Origin: Streptomyces albus subsp. albus
GTDB taxonomy: Bacteria > Actinomycetota > Actinomycetes > Streptomycetales > Streptomycetaceae
Assembly: GCF_000719865.1 (NCBI RefSeq)
Contig: NZ_JOID01000003.1
Location: 1-64,000, forward strand
Reading direction: 5' to 3'
Length of the DNA: 64,000 bases
This document shows positions 27,686 through 47,121 of this stretch, one piece after another. A program made the translations under genes and the position numbers. The notes beneath the pieces were generated by a model. It was not told the origin of the DNA, ran no database searches, and was given only the letters and a program-made list of their open reading frames with translations. How positions within the stretch are numbered: the stretch's first letter is position 1; each line of letters starts with the position of its first letter.

Positions 27686-28120
27686 ATGCCTCCCAAGAAG
27701 AAGAAGGTCACGGGGCTGATCAAGCTCCAGATCCAGGCCGGCGCCGCCAACCCGGCTCCGCCGGTCGGCCCGGCGCTGGGCCAGCACGGCGTCAACATCA
27801 TGGAGTTCTGCAAGGCCTACAACGCCGCGACCGAGTCGCAGCGCGGGATGGTCGTGCCGGTGGAGATCACGGTCTACGAGGACCGCTCCTTCACCTTCGT
27901 GACGAAGACCCCGCCGGCCGCGAAGCTGATCCTCAAGGCCGCGGGCGTGGACAAGGGCTCCGGCGAGCCGCACGTCAAGAAGGTCGCCAAGATCACCCGC
28001 GACCAGGTGCGCGAGATCGCCACGACCAAGATGCCCGACCTCAACGCCAACGACCTGGACGCCGCCGAGAAGATCATCGCCGGCACCGCCCGTTCCATGG
28101 GCGTCACGGTCGAGGGCTGA
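27686..28120 (+). CDS. rplK: 50S ribosomal protein L11
   Basis: 144 residues. It binds the GTPase-associated region of 23S rRNA with L10/L12 and is needed for RelA activation. The N-terminal domain starts with a Lys-rich [19 protein letters not shown], and PALG at 29-32 is intact (deletion there is the classic relC, stringent-relaxed, thiostrepton-related lesion of Streptomyces). GGAGAG lies 5 bp before the ATG. rplA follows after 91 bp in the same transcript. Confidence 0.98.
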   Translation: MPPKKKKVTGLIKLQIQAGAANPAPPVGPALGQHGVNIMEFCKAYNAATESQRGMVVPVEITVYEDRSFTFVTKTPPAAKLILKAAGVDKGSGEPHVKKVAKITRDQVREIATTKMPDLNANDLDAAEKIIAGTARSMGVTVEG

Positions 28121-28211
28121 CGCCCGTCCCGGTCGAGGGCCCCCTCGCACCGTCACCGTGGAAGGGCCGGCGCGGCCCGCACCACGACTCCCAAGAACCC
28201 GAGGAGCAGCA

Positions 28212-28928
28212 GTGAAGCGCAGCAAGTCCCTCCGCGCTGCGGACGCAAAGATCGAGGCGGGCAAGCTCTACGCCCCGCTCGAGGCCGTCCGTCTGGCCAA
28301 GGAGACCTCTCCCACCAAGTTCGACGCGACCGTCGAGGTCGCCATGCGCCTGGGTGTCGACCCGCGCAAGGCCGACCAGATGGTGCGCGGCACCGTGAAC
28401 CTTCCGCACGGCACCGGCAAGACCGCCCGGGTCCTGGTCTTCGCGACCGGTGAGCGTGCAGCGGCCGCGGAGGCCGCGGGCGCCGACATCGTCGGCTCCG
28501 ACGAACTGATCGACGAGGTCTCCAAGGGCCGTCTGGACTTCGACGCCGTCGTCGCCACCCCGGACCTCATGGGCAAGGTCGGCCGCCTGGGCCGCGTGCT
28601 CGGTCCCCGTGGCCTGATGCCGAACCCGAAGACCGGCACCGTGACCCCGGACGTGGCCAAGGCCGTGACCGAGATCAAGGGCGGCAAGATCGAGTTCCGT
28701 GTCGACAAGCACGCGAACCTCCACTTCATCATCGGCAAGCTCTCCTTCGACGAGAAGCAGCTGGTGGAGAACTACGGCGCCGCGCTGGAGGAGATCAACC
28801 GCCTCAAGCCGTCCGCCGCCAAGGGCCGCTACATCAAGAAGGCGACCCTGAGCACCACGATGGGCCCCGGCATCCAGCTGGACTCCAACCGCACCCGCAA
28901 CCTCCTGGAGGAGGAGGCCGCCGTCTGA
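28212..28928 (+). CDS. rplA: 50S ribosomal protein L1
   Basis: A 238-residue L1-stalk protein and, in many bacteria, a repressor of its own operon. The signature [19 protein letters not shown] is complete and the two-domain layout is normal. GTG at 28212 with GAGGAG 6-8 bp upstream starts at [21 protein letters not shown] hairpin that can end transcription lies 27 bp after the stop. Confidence 0.98.
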   Translation: MKRSKSLRAADAKIEAGKLYAPLEAVRLAKETSPTKFDATVEVAMRLGVDPRKADQMVRGTVNLPHGTGKTARVLVFATGERAAAAEAAGADIVGSDELIDEVSKGRLDFDAVVATPDLMGKVGRLGRVLGPRGLMPNPKTGTVTPDVAKAVTEIKGGKIEFRVDKHANLHFIIGKLSFDEKQLVENYGAALEEINRLKPSAAKGRYIKKATLSTTMGPGIQLDSNRTRNLLEEEAAV

Positions 28929-28955
28929 CCGACGGCGGCACCGCGCTGCGAACGA

Positions 28956-28991
28956 CCGGGCCCCGTACCTCCCCGGAGGTGCGGGGCCCGG
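28956..28991 (+). terminator. Terminator after rplA
   Basis: A 17-bp inverted repeat (28956-28972 with 28975-28991; one T-G pair), almost without a loop, so the innermost pairs open. It separates rplKA from the rplJ promoter. Confidence 0.85.
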
Positions 28992-29051
28992 CCCGTGCAC
29001 CGCCGCCGCGGGCCGTCGGTGAGGCCGGGAAGGCGCCTGCGCCGTTCCGAT

Positions 29052-29081
29052 TTGCCTGTACCCGTGCCGTCCGCGTACGCT
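29052..29081 (+). promoter_or_regulatory. rplJ: Candidate rplJ promoter
   Basis: TTGCCT (29052-29057), 18 bp, TACGCT (29076-29081). It lies after the rplA terminator and gives a leader of about 270 nt. Both hexamers are typical of vegetative Streptomyces promoters. Confidence 0.65.
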
Positions 29082-29087
29082 GCTCCA

Positions 29088-29360
29088 GTAGCCAAAGACC
29101 GCTGGTCGTTGCCGTGCACTCCATGAGTGTCGGTGGCCGAAGGATCCGCTTCCGCGGACGGCCCGTGCAGGTGAATGAGGAGAGACTCCCCCGGAGCCCT
29201 TGAGGCTTCCGTGGTCGAGCCACGCCCCGTGCGCCTGCACCGGGGCGTTTCGTTTTTGTTGAGCCCCCTTCTTCGCGTGCCCGATGCGGGCGGTCCGGCG
29301 ACGTGTGCGGCTGATCGTGAGGTCAGTCGAGGATCATCACCCGGAAGGAGGCCGAGGCTC
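29088..29360 (+). ncRNA. rplJ leader with attenuator hairpin (L10-leader type)
   Basis: The untranslated leader holds AGACCGCTGGTC at 29097-29108, like the conserved core of L10-binding leaders. A terminator hairpin at 29222-29248 (ACGCCCC/GGGGCGT plus inner GTGC/GCAC) is followed by TTTCGTTTTT. A second hairpin, CGTGG/CCACG at 29210-29224, overlaps its left arm, so the two cannot form together. L10 (with L12) is known to repress by binding such leaders; the attenuation switch here is inference. Confidence 0.7.
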
Positions 29361-29921
29361 ATGGCGAGGCCCGACAAGGTCGATGCCGTCGAGGAGATGA
29401 AGGACAAGTTCCAGAACTCCAACGCGGCCGTTGTGACCGCGTACACCGGTCTCACCGTGGCTCAGCTCAAGGAGCTGCGCCGTTCGCTCGGTGAGAACGC
29501 TCAGTACCGTGTGGTGAAGAACACGCTGACCAAGATCGCGGCTAACGAAGCCGGGATCACGACGATCGACGACCTGTTCGCGGGTTCGTCGGCCGTGGCC
29601 TTCGTGACCGGTGACCCGGTCGCGGCGGCGAAGGGTCTCCGTGACTTCGCCAAGGACAACCCCAGTCTCGTCATCAAGGGCGGTGTCCTTGACGGCAAGG
29701 CGCTGTCCGCCGACGAGTTCAAGAAGCTTGCGGACCTCGAGTCCCGCGAGGTGCTGCTCGCCAAGCTGGCCGGTGGCATGAAGGCGTCCATGGCCAAGGC
29801 CGCGGCGACCTTCCAGGCCCCGCTCTCGAAGTTCGTCCGCACCGCGGACGCGCTTCGCAGCAAGGTCGAGCAGGGCGGTGCCGGTACGCCGGCTCCCGCC
29901 GAGGCCGAGTCCGCCGAGTAA
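29361..29921 (+). CDS. rplJ: 50S ribosomal protein L10
   Basis: 186 residues; base of the L12 stalk. [20 protein letters not shown] opens the globular rRNA-binding domain (with [15 protein letters not shown] and [12 protein letters not shown]), and the C-terminal helix that carries L12 dimers ends in an Ala/Pro/Glu tail. AAGGAGG lies 9 bp upstream of ATG 29361. It is the likely autogenous regulator of the rplJ-rplL unit through its leader. Confidence 0.98.
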   Translation: MARPDKVDAVEEMKDKFQNSNAAVVTAYTGLTVAQLKELRRSLGENAQYRVVKNTLTKIAANEAGITTIDDLFAGSSAVAFVTGDPVAAAKGLRDFAKDNPSLVIKGGVLDGKALSADEFKKLADLESREVLLAKLAGGMKASMAKAAATFQAPLSKFVRTADALRSKVEQGGAGTPAPAEAESAE

Positions 29922-30020
29922 GAGGACGCGGTCGCAGCGGGCCCGTGAAGTAACGCCGCCAGGCGCACGCCCGCCGAAATGTAGATCCGGCACCTGCCGA
30001 ATGAGTGGAAGGACGCCATC

Positions 30021-30410
30021 ATGGCGAAGCTGTCCCAGGAAGACCTGCTCGAGCAGTTCAGCGAGATGACCCTCATCGAGCTCTCCGAGTTCGTGAAGGC
30101 CTTCGAGGAGAAGTTCGACGTCGAGGCCGCCGCCCCGGTCGCCGTCGCCGCCGCCGGCGGTGCCGCCAGTGGTGCCGCCGCCGAGGCCCCCGAGGAGAAG
30201 GACGAGTTCGACGTCATCCTCACCGGCGCCGGCGACAAGAAGATCCAGGTCATCAAGGTCGTGCGTGAGCTGACCTCCCTGGGTCTCAAGGAGGCCAAGG
30301 ACCTCGTCGACGGCACCCCGAAGCCGGTCCTCGAGAAGGTCAACAAGGAGCAGGCCGACAAGGCCGCCGAGTCCCTCAAGGGCGCCGGCGCCTCCGTCGA
30401 GGTCAAGTGA
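30021..30410 (+). CDS. rplL: 50S ribosomal protein L7/L12
   Basis: A 129-residue stalk protein that recruits translation factors. The N-terminal dimerisation domain ([21 protein letters not shown]), an Ala/Gly/Pro hinge (about 38-60) and the C-terminal domain with [20 protein letters not shown] are standard. GGAAGGA precedes the ATG. The gap to rplJ is 99 bp, and a perfect 16-bp terminator lies 55 bp after the stop. Confidence 0.98.
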   Translation: MAKLSQEDLLEQFSEMTLIELSEFVKAFEEKFDVEAAAPVAVAAAGGAASGAAAEAPEEKDEFDVILTGAGDKKIQVIKVVRELTSLGLKEAKDLVDGTPKPVLEKVNKEQADKAAESLKGAGASVEVK

Positions 30411-30465
30411 CCCCTGCGGCCTGAAGCAGGGCGGCTCTCAGAGGCCGTCGGCTCCGGGTCCGCAT

Positions 30466-30501
30466 CCGAGGGCGGCCACCCGCACGGGTGGCCGCCCTCG
30501 G
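30466..30501 (+). terminator. Terminator/attenuator between rplL and rpoB
   Basis: A perfect 16-bp stem CCGAGGGCGGCCACCC / GGGTGGCCGCCCTCGG with GCAC loop and no T-run. In many bacteria partial termination here lowers rpoBC relative to rplJL. The 520-bp remainder to rpoB contains no gene. Confidence 0.88.
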
Positions 30502-30822
30502 GCGTTCTCCGGGCCCGGTGTGGCGGGCGTCCTTGCCCTGCCGGGCCCGGCGGGTATGGTGATCACCGCTGCTCCGGCGGCGCCTCCGGAACGATCTCCG
30601 CGGGGCGGGGGCCTTGACGTACGGCACCGAGGCAGGCGATTCTCTCCACGCGCCGCGACATCGATCCCGGGTTCGATGCATGGATCGGGTACGAAGTGGG
30701 AAACCTTGCCGCAGGCGTTGGACAGCGTGAAGGACAACGAAGTGCGGCCCCTTTTCCGAGGGGGCGGCCGTCACTTCCCGGAGGGAGAGAGTGGTACTGC
30801 GCCGGTCTCCGGAAATCTGCTC

Positions 30823-30851
30823 TGGACATCAGTGTGCCTTGTGGCTACACT
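30823..30851 (+). promoter_or_regulatory. rpoB: Strong candidate rpoB promoter
   Basis: TGGACA (30823-30828; 5 of 6 to TTGACA), 17 bp, TACACT (30846-30851). It is the best vegetative promoter match upstream of rpoB and gives a leader of about 165 nt. Confidence 0.75.
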
Positions 30852-30921
30852 GACCCTTTGCGCTGCCTGTTAGCTGCCCTCTGCCCGTCACCAGGGGCAT
30901 GACCCGTTCTCGAAAACTGCT

Positions 30922-30961
30922 GAAGACTCCCCGGACCAGGGATCTGACCTGGGACGTCTTC
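30922..30961 (+). promoter_or_regulatory. Structured element in the rpoB leader
   Basis: Nested inverted repeats in the untranslated leader: GAAGAC/GTCTTC (30922-30927 with 30956-30961) enclosing CCAGG/CCTGG. It sits about 60 nt before the start codon. The role is unknown. Confidence 0.5.
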
Positions 30962-31023
30962 TCCACGCACGGAACGGGGCCGGTACGCGCGTAGTGAGTC
31001 CGAGCCCTCGGAAGGACCCCCTC

Positions 31024-34506
<3,483 letters not shown>

Positions 34507-34647
34507 CGGTCGGGCCGGGACCCGCTGCCCACGGGTGGCGGGCCCGGCCGGCCCGGACCGTCCAGACCACGATGAAGACACAGCCGCAGCCGGCAGGCGC
34601 CCCCCTCGGCAGCGGCGACAAACCCCGAAAGAGGGATTGACGACAAA

Positions 34648-38553
<3,906 letters not shown>

Positions 38554-38571
38554 GCCCCGGTCTGCGTCTTC

Positions 38572-38605
38572 CAGGGCGGCCACTCCTCTCGGGGTGGCCG
38601 CCCTG
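38572..38605 (+). terminator. Terminator after rpoC
   Basis: A 15-bp stem (one T-G pair), CAGGGCGGCCAC...GTGGCCGCCCTG with TCTC loop. The arms resemble the rplL terminator. Confidence 0.92.
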
Positions 38606-38709
38606 CGGCGTTGCCGGGGGCTGTGGTGAGAACGCCTCCACCGGAACTCCCCGGCCCTGCCCTGCGTCGGGGATGATGAGGGAGAGACGCGAGACGGGGA
38701 GGTTCTGCG

Positions 38710-39276
38710 GTGACATTCGAACCGTGGCAGGGGGGCAAGCCCCCGCAGCACATGCAGCCCACTCAGGCCGTGCACCTTCCGCAGATGTCGGTGATGCGCG
38801 CCTCGGACGCCGACCGGGAGCGCGCGGTGGACGTGCTCAAGGCCGGCTTCGCCGAGGGCCGGCTCTCCCAGGGGGAGTACGAACAGCGCATCGGCCGGGC
38901 CTACCAGGCGCAGACGCACGGCCAGTTGCAGGCGATCGTCGCGGACCTGCCCCAGGGGCCCGTGCCGCAGAGTTTCCCGATGCACCCGGTGCACCCGGTG
39001 CATGCGGCGGTCCCCCACACGTTCCTCCCGGCCCCGCCGCCCACCCGGACGAACGGCAGCGCCACCGGCGCCCTGGTCTGCGGCATCCTCTCCCCGATGA
39101 CCTGGGGCCTGACGGCCATCCCCGCCGTGATCCTGGGCCACAAGGCGCGGGCCGAGATCCGCAGGACGGGCGAGGGCGGCGACGGCTTCGCCATGGCGGG
39201 GATCGTGATCGGCTGGCTGTCGATAGCGTTCGGCCTGCTCTTCGTGCTGCTCCTGGTGGGGGCGGCCACGGTCTGA
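38710..39276 (+). CDS. DUF1707/DUF4190 small membrane protein
   Basis: 188 residues. Residues about 29-82 are the DUF1707 module (MRASDADRERAVDVLKAGF then GRLSQGEYEQRIGRAYQAQT), widespread in actinobacteria and often joined to membrane parts. A Pro/His linker leads to two hydrophobic helices with GHKARAEIRRTGEGGDGFAMAGIVIGW between them, the DUF4190 signature. The molecular function of either module is not known to me. GTG at 38710 follows GGGGAGG by 7 bp. It stands alone between rpoC and the convergent transpeptidase-like gene. Confidence 0.9.
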   Translation: MTFEPWQGGKPPQHMQPTQAVHLPQMSVMRASDADRERAVDVLKAGFAEGRLSQGEYEQRIGRAYQAQTHGQLQAIVADLPQGPVPQSFPMHPVHPVHAAVPHTFLPAPPPTRTNGSATGALVCGILSPMTWGLTAIPAVILGHKARAEIRRTGEGGDGFAMAGIVIGWLSIAFGLLFVLLLVGAATV

Positions 39277-39313
39277 CCGCGCGGGAGGGGTGCGGCGTCC
39301 CCCGAGCGAGGGC

Positions 39314-40132
39314 TCACCGCGGCCCCGGCTGCCAGCCGATGGAGATCAGGGGATGGGCGGACGGGGTGATCCAGCGCAGGATCCGGTCCATCGTCCGGTA
39401 CGGCACCGACACGCAACCCCCCGTCGCACTCCGGCCGTTGACATGCAGGAAGATGCCCGCACCGCGGCCGGGCACGGCCGGCCACCGGTTGAAGTCGACG
39501 ACCAGCGTCTTGGCGTACTGGACCGGGTAGTCCACCAGATGCTCGCTGGAGTGGGGGCCCTGCGTCGTGAGGGGGTAGTCCATCTCCTCCGGAGTGCGCA
39601 TCTGGTTGTAGTACTTCGACCGGGTGTCCTGCACCCACCAGTGCCGGTCGTCGACGCGGGTGTACGGCATGGCGGTCCGGCCGGGTTCGAGGCCGAAGCC
39701 CTCGGTCAGGGTGTAGGTCCCGGACGGCGTGGTGGAGGTGCCCTGTTTCCGCGCGGCGCCGTCGACCACGCCGTTCTCCCCGACACGCCCCCCGCCGGTG
39801 GAGAAGGCCGGTCTCCAGGTGCCGTCCTCCTTCTCCCAGGCGGTGACGGTGGCGTACGTGCCCAGGGCGCTCACCGTGATCAGTTGGGTGCTCCGTCCTG
39901 TGACCACGGAGGCGGGCAGGGCGCGCGCGGGAGCGCCACCCGGGTCCGTGGCCGGCAGCTCCGGTACGGGAGATCCGCCGCCGTTCCCCGGGGCGGCGGC
40001 CCGGGCGTGGGCGCCCGGTGCCTGTGCCGAGGCCGGAACCGCCGCTCCGCCGAGCACAGTGAGGGCGAGAACGGAACCCGCCAGGGCGAGCACGGCGCCG
40101 GCGGGACGGGAGGGGCGTGGGGGGAAGGGCAT
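39314..40132 (-). CDS. Exported L,D-transpeptidase (YkuD)-like protein
   Basis: 272 residues. A signal peptide (basic start, hydrophobic 10-30, PASA near 36) indicates export. The C-terminal half has the YkuD pattern: TTPSGTYTLTEGFG, a mid-domain HxxHxV-like stretch, and a catalytic HVNGRSATGGCVSV with the nucleophile Cys and preceding His. The Ser-His-Gly-Cys form is relaxed here, as in the subgroup annotated L,D-transpeptidase family in Streptomyces. Such enzymes crosslink peptidoglycan 3-3 or attach proteins. ATG at 40132 follows GAGGAA by 7 bp. It has no operon partner. Confidence 0.8.
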   Translation of the reverse strand: MPFPPRPSRPAGAVLALAGSVLALTVLGGAAVPASAQAPGAHARAAAPGNGGGSPVPELPATDPGGAPARALPASVVTGRSTQLITVSALGTYATVTAWEKEDGTWRPAFSTGGGRVGENGVVDGAARKQGTSTTPSGTYTLTEGFGLEPGRTAMPYTRVDDRHWWVQDTRSKYYNQMRTPEEMDYPLTTQGPHSSEHLVDYPVQYAKTLVVDFNRWPAVPGRGAGIFLHVNGRSATGGCVSVPYRTMDRILRWITPSAHPLISIGWQPGPR

Positions 40133-40190
40133 GGGCTGATTCCTCTGCGCTGCCCGGCCGGACGCGCCGACCGGTTACCGGATGCGGGTC

Positions 40191-40232
40191 GGGGAGGGGA
40201 GGGGAGGGGAGGCGAGGGGAGGCGAGGGGAGG
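40191..40232 (+). repeat. G-rich purine repeat, G-quadruplex-forming pattern
   Basis: A 42-bp pure G/A tract with a single C in two units: four GGGGA units followed by GGCGAGGGGA repeats. It lies upstream of the transpeptidase-like gene and 270 bp before the rpsL promoter. It fits the G-quadruplex pattern on the plus strand. The wider gap (40133-40500) has no gene. Confidence 0.9.
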
Positions 40233-40506
40233 ACGCGGCCACGGTTACGGCCCCGCGGTGCCGGCGGCCGGGCGCGCCGGCAGGCTTCCGCGCCTGCCCC
40301 GGGTCCCACCTTCCCCCGGCGCCCGCGGCCGCGCGCGGCGTACATCCGGCGCCGACGGGCCGGGAAGCAGGGCCGTGCCCGGCTGCGGACGCCGCCGAGC
40401 GCTGATTTCCCGGGCCGGCGCGGGGGCCGGCGGAAGCCGGGGAGACGAGGATCCGGGGCGGGATTCACTCCCCTGTCCGTCGCTCCGCTGCGCGTGCGGA
40501 CTTGTT

Positions 40507-40535
40507 TTGACCGGAGCCCATGCGGTAGGTACGCT
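40507..40535 (+). promoter_or_regulatory. rpsL: Strong candidate rpsL (str operon) promoter
   Basis: TTGACC (40507-40512), 17 bp, TACGCT (40530-40535). One of the best vegetative promoter matches in the window. Gives a leader of about 245 nt before rpsL. Confidence 0.8.
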
Positions 40536-40574
40536 CTGACCTTGTGCCTGGGGTGTCCCTGGGCTCCTGTGCGT

Positions 40575-40605
40575 GCATTTCCTCCCGTCATCGGCGGGGA
40601 AATGC
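40575..40605 (+). promoter_or_regulatory. Hairpin in the rpsL leader
   Basis: GCATTTCC/GGAAATGC (perfect 8 bp) with a CCCG/CGGG inner stem, about 30 nt after the expected transcription start. A likely structural part of the str-operon leader. Confidence 0.55.
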
Positions 40606-40686
40606 CTTCCGTCCGGGAGCCGGAGGCCGTTGCGGTCCGCGACACCGATTCTGTGTCCTGACTGCCCCGCAGGAAGTCCGCCGCTT

Positions 40687-40711
40687 CGACACACCCGACC
40701 GCGTGGGTCGG
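40687..40711 (+). promoter_or_regulatory. 25-nt leader element shared by rpsL and rpsJ leaders (rpsL copy)
   Basis: CGACACACCCGACCGCGTGG plus GTCGG. It contains the hairpin CCGACC/GGTCGG. The same element with one base changed lies at 52024-52048 before rpsJ. In both cases it is about 60-75 nt upstream of the first start codon. Its conservation between two unrelated leaders suggests function. Confidence 0.75.
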
Positions 40712-40784
40712 GGAAGTGGTCGGGAATCCGTACAAAACCCCAGGTTAGCTTTAACGAGACTGGCACACAGAAACCGGAGAAACG

Positions 40785-41156
40785 GTGCCTACGATCCAGC
40801 AGCTGGTCCGCAAGGGCCGGCAGGACAAGGTCGAGAAGAACAAGACGCCCGCGCTCGAGGGGTCCCCTCAGCGGCGCGGCGTCTGCACGCGTGTGTTCAC
40901 CACCACCCCGAAGAAGCCGAACTCGGCCCTGCGTAAGGTCGCACGTGTGCGTCTCACCAGCGGCATCGAGGTCACCGCTTACATCCCGGGTGAGGGACAC
41001 AACCTGCAGGAGCACTCCATCGTGCTCGTGCGTGGTGGCCGTGTGAAGGACCTGCCGGGTGTTCGCTACAAGATCATCCGTGGCTCTCTCGACACCCAGG
41101 GTGTCAAGAACCGCAAGCAGGCCCGCAGCCGCTACGGCGCCAAGAAGGAGAAGTAA
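40785..41156 (+). CDS. rpsL: 30S ribosomal protein S12
   Basis: A 123-residue decoding-centre protein. Lys43 (TTPKKPNS) and Lys88 (GGRVKDLPG), the two classic streptomycin-resistance positions, are wild type. GTG at 40785 follows GGAG by 6 bp. First gene of the str operon (rpsL-rpsG-fusA-tuf), driven by the promoter at 40507. Confidence 0.98.
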   Translation: MPTIQQLVRKGRQDKVEKNKTPALEGSPQRRGVCTRVFTTTPKKPNSALRKVARVRLTSGIEVTAYIPGEGHNLQEHSIVLVRGGRVKDLPGVRYKIIRGSLDTQGVKNRKQARSRYGAKKEK

Positions 41157-41158
41157 GC

Positions 41159-41629
41159 ATGCCTCGTAAGGGCCCCGCCCCGAAGCGCCCGGTCATCATC
41201 GACCCGGTCTACGGTTCTCCTCTGGTGACGTCGCTGATCAACAAGGTGCTGCTGAACGGCAAGCGCTCCACCGCCGAGCGCATCGTCTACGGCGCCATGG
41301 AGGGCCTCCGCGAGAAGACCGGCAACGACCCGGTCATCACGCTGAAGCGCGCTCTGGAGAACATCAAGCCGACCCTCGAGGTCAAGTCCCGCCGTGTCGG
41401 TGGCGCCACCTACCAGGTGCCGGTCGAGGTCAAGCCCGGCCGCGCGTCCACCCTCGCGCTGCGCTGGCTCGTCGGCTACTCCCGCGCCCGCCGGGAGAAG
41501 ACCATGACCGAGCGGCTCATGAACGAGCTCCTGGACGCCAGCAACGGTCTGGGCGCCTCCGTGAAGCGCCGCGAGGACACCCACAAGATGGCCGAGTCCA
41601 ACAAGGCCTTCGCGCACTACCGCTGGTAG
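41159..41629 (+). CDS. rpsG: 30S ribosomal protein S7
   Basis: A 156-residue primary 16S rRNA-binding protein of the 30S head; in E. coli it is the translational repressor of the str operon. [20 protein letters not shown] and the C-terminal [21 protein letters not shown] are typical. ATG at 41159 is 2 bp after the rpsL stop, so the two are coupled. AAGGAGAAG lies inside the rpsL end. Confidence 0.98.
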   Translation: MPRKGPAPKRPVIIDPVYGSPLVTSLINKVLLNGKRSTAERIVYGAMEGLREKTGNDPVITLKRALENIKPTLEVKSRRVGGATYQVPVEVKPGRASTLALRWLVGYSRARREKTMTERLMNELLDASNGLGASVKRREDTHKMAESNKAFAHYRW

Positions 41630-41667
41630 TCGCTACCCCCATCGAGACCGAGAGAAGACTGAGCCAT

Positions 41668-43806
<2,139 letters not shown>

Positions 43807-43856
43807 CACTAGGCTGCTCAGCTATTAGGCTGGAGCACACAAGGCTGCGGGAATCT

Positions 43857-43885
43857 CCGCCGCGGGCCGTCACGGTCCGCGGCGG
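43857..43885 (+). promoter_or_regulatory. Hairpin between fusA and tuf
   Basis: CCGCCGCGG/CCGCGGCGG (perfect 9 bp) with inner CCGT/ACGG, and no T-run. It may partly terminate the str transcript or protect mRNA ends, since tuf often has its own extra promoter in Streptomyces. Confidence 0.6.
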
Positions 43886-44019
43886 GGGCCCCGGCAGTCT
43901 GCCCCCAAGCGAATACGGCCAAGGGCATCCCCTCGGGGTCCTGGTCGGTTCGGAAAGACCACCTGAACCCATCCGCAAGGCGTGGATGGAGTACAGCACC
44001 AGTCCACAGGAGGACCCCA

Positions 44020-45213
<1,194 letters not shown>

Positions 45214-45257
45214 CCCCGGTCGCCGTCTAGGCAACCGCCGGCTCCGGCCGGCACGCG

Positions 45258-45289
45258 AGGGCCCGTACGACTCCGGTCGTACGGGCCCT
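45258..45289 (+). terminator. Terminator after tuf
   Basis: A perfect 14-bp stem AGGGCCCGTACGAC / GTCGTACGGGCCCT with a 4-nt loop, followed by TTCG. Confidence 0.93.
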
Positions 45290-45357
45290 TCGCGTTGCCC
45301 ACGGCGGCCCCGGTGCCCTCCAACGGCCCAGGTGGGGTGAGGCTCTGCGCGGTATGT

Positions 45358-46995
45358 ATGGCTCATGGCCGACAGGACGCCTTCTCCCGGGAACGGAGCG
45401 TTTCCTTGCAGCGAGCCGCACAGCTCTCACCTCAGGTCATCGAGTCCGTCTCGACTCCCGAGCGGGTCGAGACGCACCTGGGCACTCTGGACTTCCCGTT
45501 GGGCGTGCCCACCGACGAGACCGCCGACCGCCTCTACGACCATCTGGACCGGCTGGACGGCGTCCGCGCGTTCCTCGACGCCTACTCCGGCGTCAGTGTG
45601 TGGGCGGCCCGTAAGGGCTTCCTGGACACGGGGGCCAGGGACCACGATGTCCTGCTCTTCTCGGAGTTCATGGACCCCAAGGCGCTGGTGCTGACAGGGA
45701 ACGCGGACACCGTCTACTTCCTGACCTTCCTCGACCTGACCGAGGGGCCCGTGGTGGTGGAGATGCCGCCCCTCACCCTCAGCTTCGTCAACGACATGTG
45801 GTTCCGCTGGGTCGCCGACCCCGGCATGCCCGGACCGGATCGCGGCACCGGCGGCGCCTATCTCTTCGTACCGCCCGGCTATCAGGGCCCGCTTCCGGAA
45901 GGCGGGTTCTTCACGTACCGGGTCCGCACCACGCGGCTCATCCTGGGCGGGCGGGCGTTCCTCGAGGACGGCGATCCGAAGCCGGCGGTCGAGCGCATCA
46001 AGCAGCGGCTGCGCATTCACCGTTACGTGCCGGGGCTGTACGGAACGAGCGTCGGGGAGATCGTGACCGGGGGCACGGCCCCGCCGCTGCCCTGGACCGC
46101 GGAGACGTGGACCGCCGCCCTGCGCAGGCCCGGCCCGCCGCGCTTCGTCGAAGCCTCCGGGCTGCCCCTGAACACGGTCCCGCCCGCGGACGAGACATAC
46201 TTCGACCTCGCGAACGAGCTGGTGCAGGACCAGCCGGCCGAGTCGTTCGACCCCGAGATCGCCGGCGCGCTGGCCGCGGTTGGGATCGTCAAGGGCGAGC
46301 CCTTCCGGCCGGACGCGCGGATGCGGAGGCTCCTCACCGAGGCGGCCGCGGTGGGGAACGCCACGGCCCGCACCCTCGCCTGCCGTCCGCGTCCCGATGA
46401 GGGAGCGCACTTCTACGGCACGTCCTCCCAGTGGGTCAACGGTCTGCTCGCGTCCGGCCACGACTTCGCGACCCCGCCCGCGGACATCACCGGCAGGGGT
46501 GCCGAACCCCGTCCGAGCAGTGGCGCCCGGAAGCTGAACCTGCGGTCCTGGTGGTGGTACCTGGCCGTGGGGATCAGCCCGACGTTCGCCACGCGGCTGA
46601 CCGGAGTCGGCTCGCAGTACCTGTTCTCGTTCGCGGACCGGGAGGGCCGGCCCCTCGACGGCGGCAGACACCACCGCCTGGTGCTTCCGCCGGGTATTCC
46701 CGCCGCCCGGTTCTGGTCGGTCACCGTCTACGACAACCAGACGCGGTCGATGATCGACACGCCGCAGCGGTTCCCACGGGCCGGCAGCCAGGACTACCCC
46801 ACCCCGGCAGCGGTCGTCGCCGCCGACGGCACGACCACGGTGCACTTCGGGCCCGGCCGTCCCGACGGCGTGCCGGAGGGCAACTGGATCCGGACCACGC
46901 CGGCCCGGGGGTGGTTCGTGGTGCTGCGGCTCTACAGCCCGCTGCAGCCGTTTTTCGACAAGACCTGGCGCCCGGGCGAGATCGAACCGGCGTGA
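45358..46995 (+). CDS. DUF1254/DUF1214 domain protein
   Basis: 545 residues from ATG 45358; a TTG at 45404 with GGAG upstream is an alternative start. The first half fits DUF1254 ([28 protein letters not shown]), with an internal segment having the W-x-N-G pattern. The second half fits DUF1214 ([18 protein letters not shown], then [21 protein letters not shown]). Such proteins are widespread, often periplasmic or secreted, with unknown activity. No signal peptide is obvious in this one. It is transcribed alone toward the convergent sensor gene, in the variable interval after tuf. Confidence 0.85.
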   Translation: MAHGRQDAFSRERSVSLQRAAQLSPQVIESVSTPERVETHLGTLDFPLGVPTDETADRLYDHLDRLDGVRAFLDAYSGVSVWAARKGFLDTGARDHDVLLFSEFMDPKALVLTGNADTVYFLTFLDLTEGPVVVEMPPLTLSFVNDMWFRWVADPGMPGPDRGTGGAYLFVPPGYQGPLPEGGFFTYRVRTTRLILGGRAFLEDGDPKPAVERIKQRLRIHRYVPGLYGTSVGEIVTGGTAPPLPWTAETWTAALRRPGPPRFVEASGLPLNTVPPADETYFDLANELVQDQPAESFDPEIAGALAAVGIVKGEPFRPDARMRRLLTEAAAVGNATARTLACRPRPDEGAHFYGTSSQWVNGLLASGHDFATPPADITGRGAEPRPSSGARKLNLRSWWWYLAVGISPTFATRLTGVGSQYLFSFADREGRPLDGGRHHRLVLPPGIPAARFWSVTVYDNQTRSMIDTPQRFPRAGSQDYPTPAAVVAADGTTTVHFGPGRPDGVPEGNWIRTTPARGWFVVLRLYSPLQPFFDKTWRPGEIEPA

Positions 46996-47052
46996 GGCCG
47001 GCGGCCGTGGGTGAGGTGACCGGCCGGGTTCCGTCCTGCGGTGTCGCGGTGG

Positions 47053-47082
47053 CGCCGCCGGCGGATACGCCGTCCGGCGGCG
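47053..47082. terminator. Possible terminator between convergent genes
   Basis: CGCCGCCGG/CCGGCGGCG (perfect 9 bp) around a 12-nt loop between the DUF1254 gene and the sensor phosphatase, both of which end nearby. Confidence 0.55.
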
Positions 47083-47121
47083 GCGGCGGGGGCGGGCGGC
47101 CGGGTCCGCGGGCGGCGCCGG

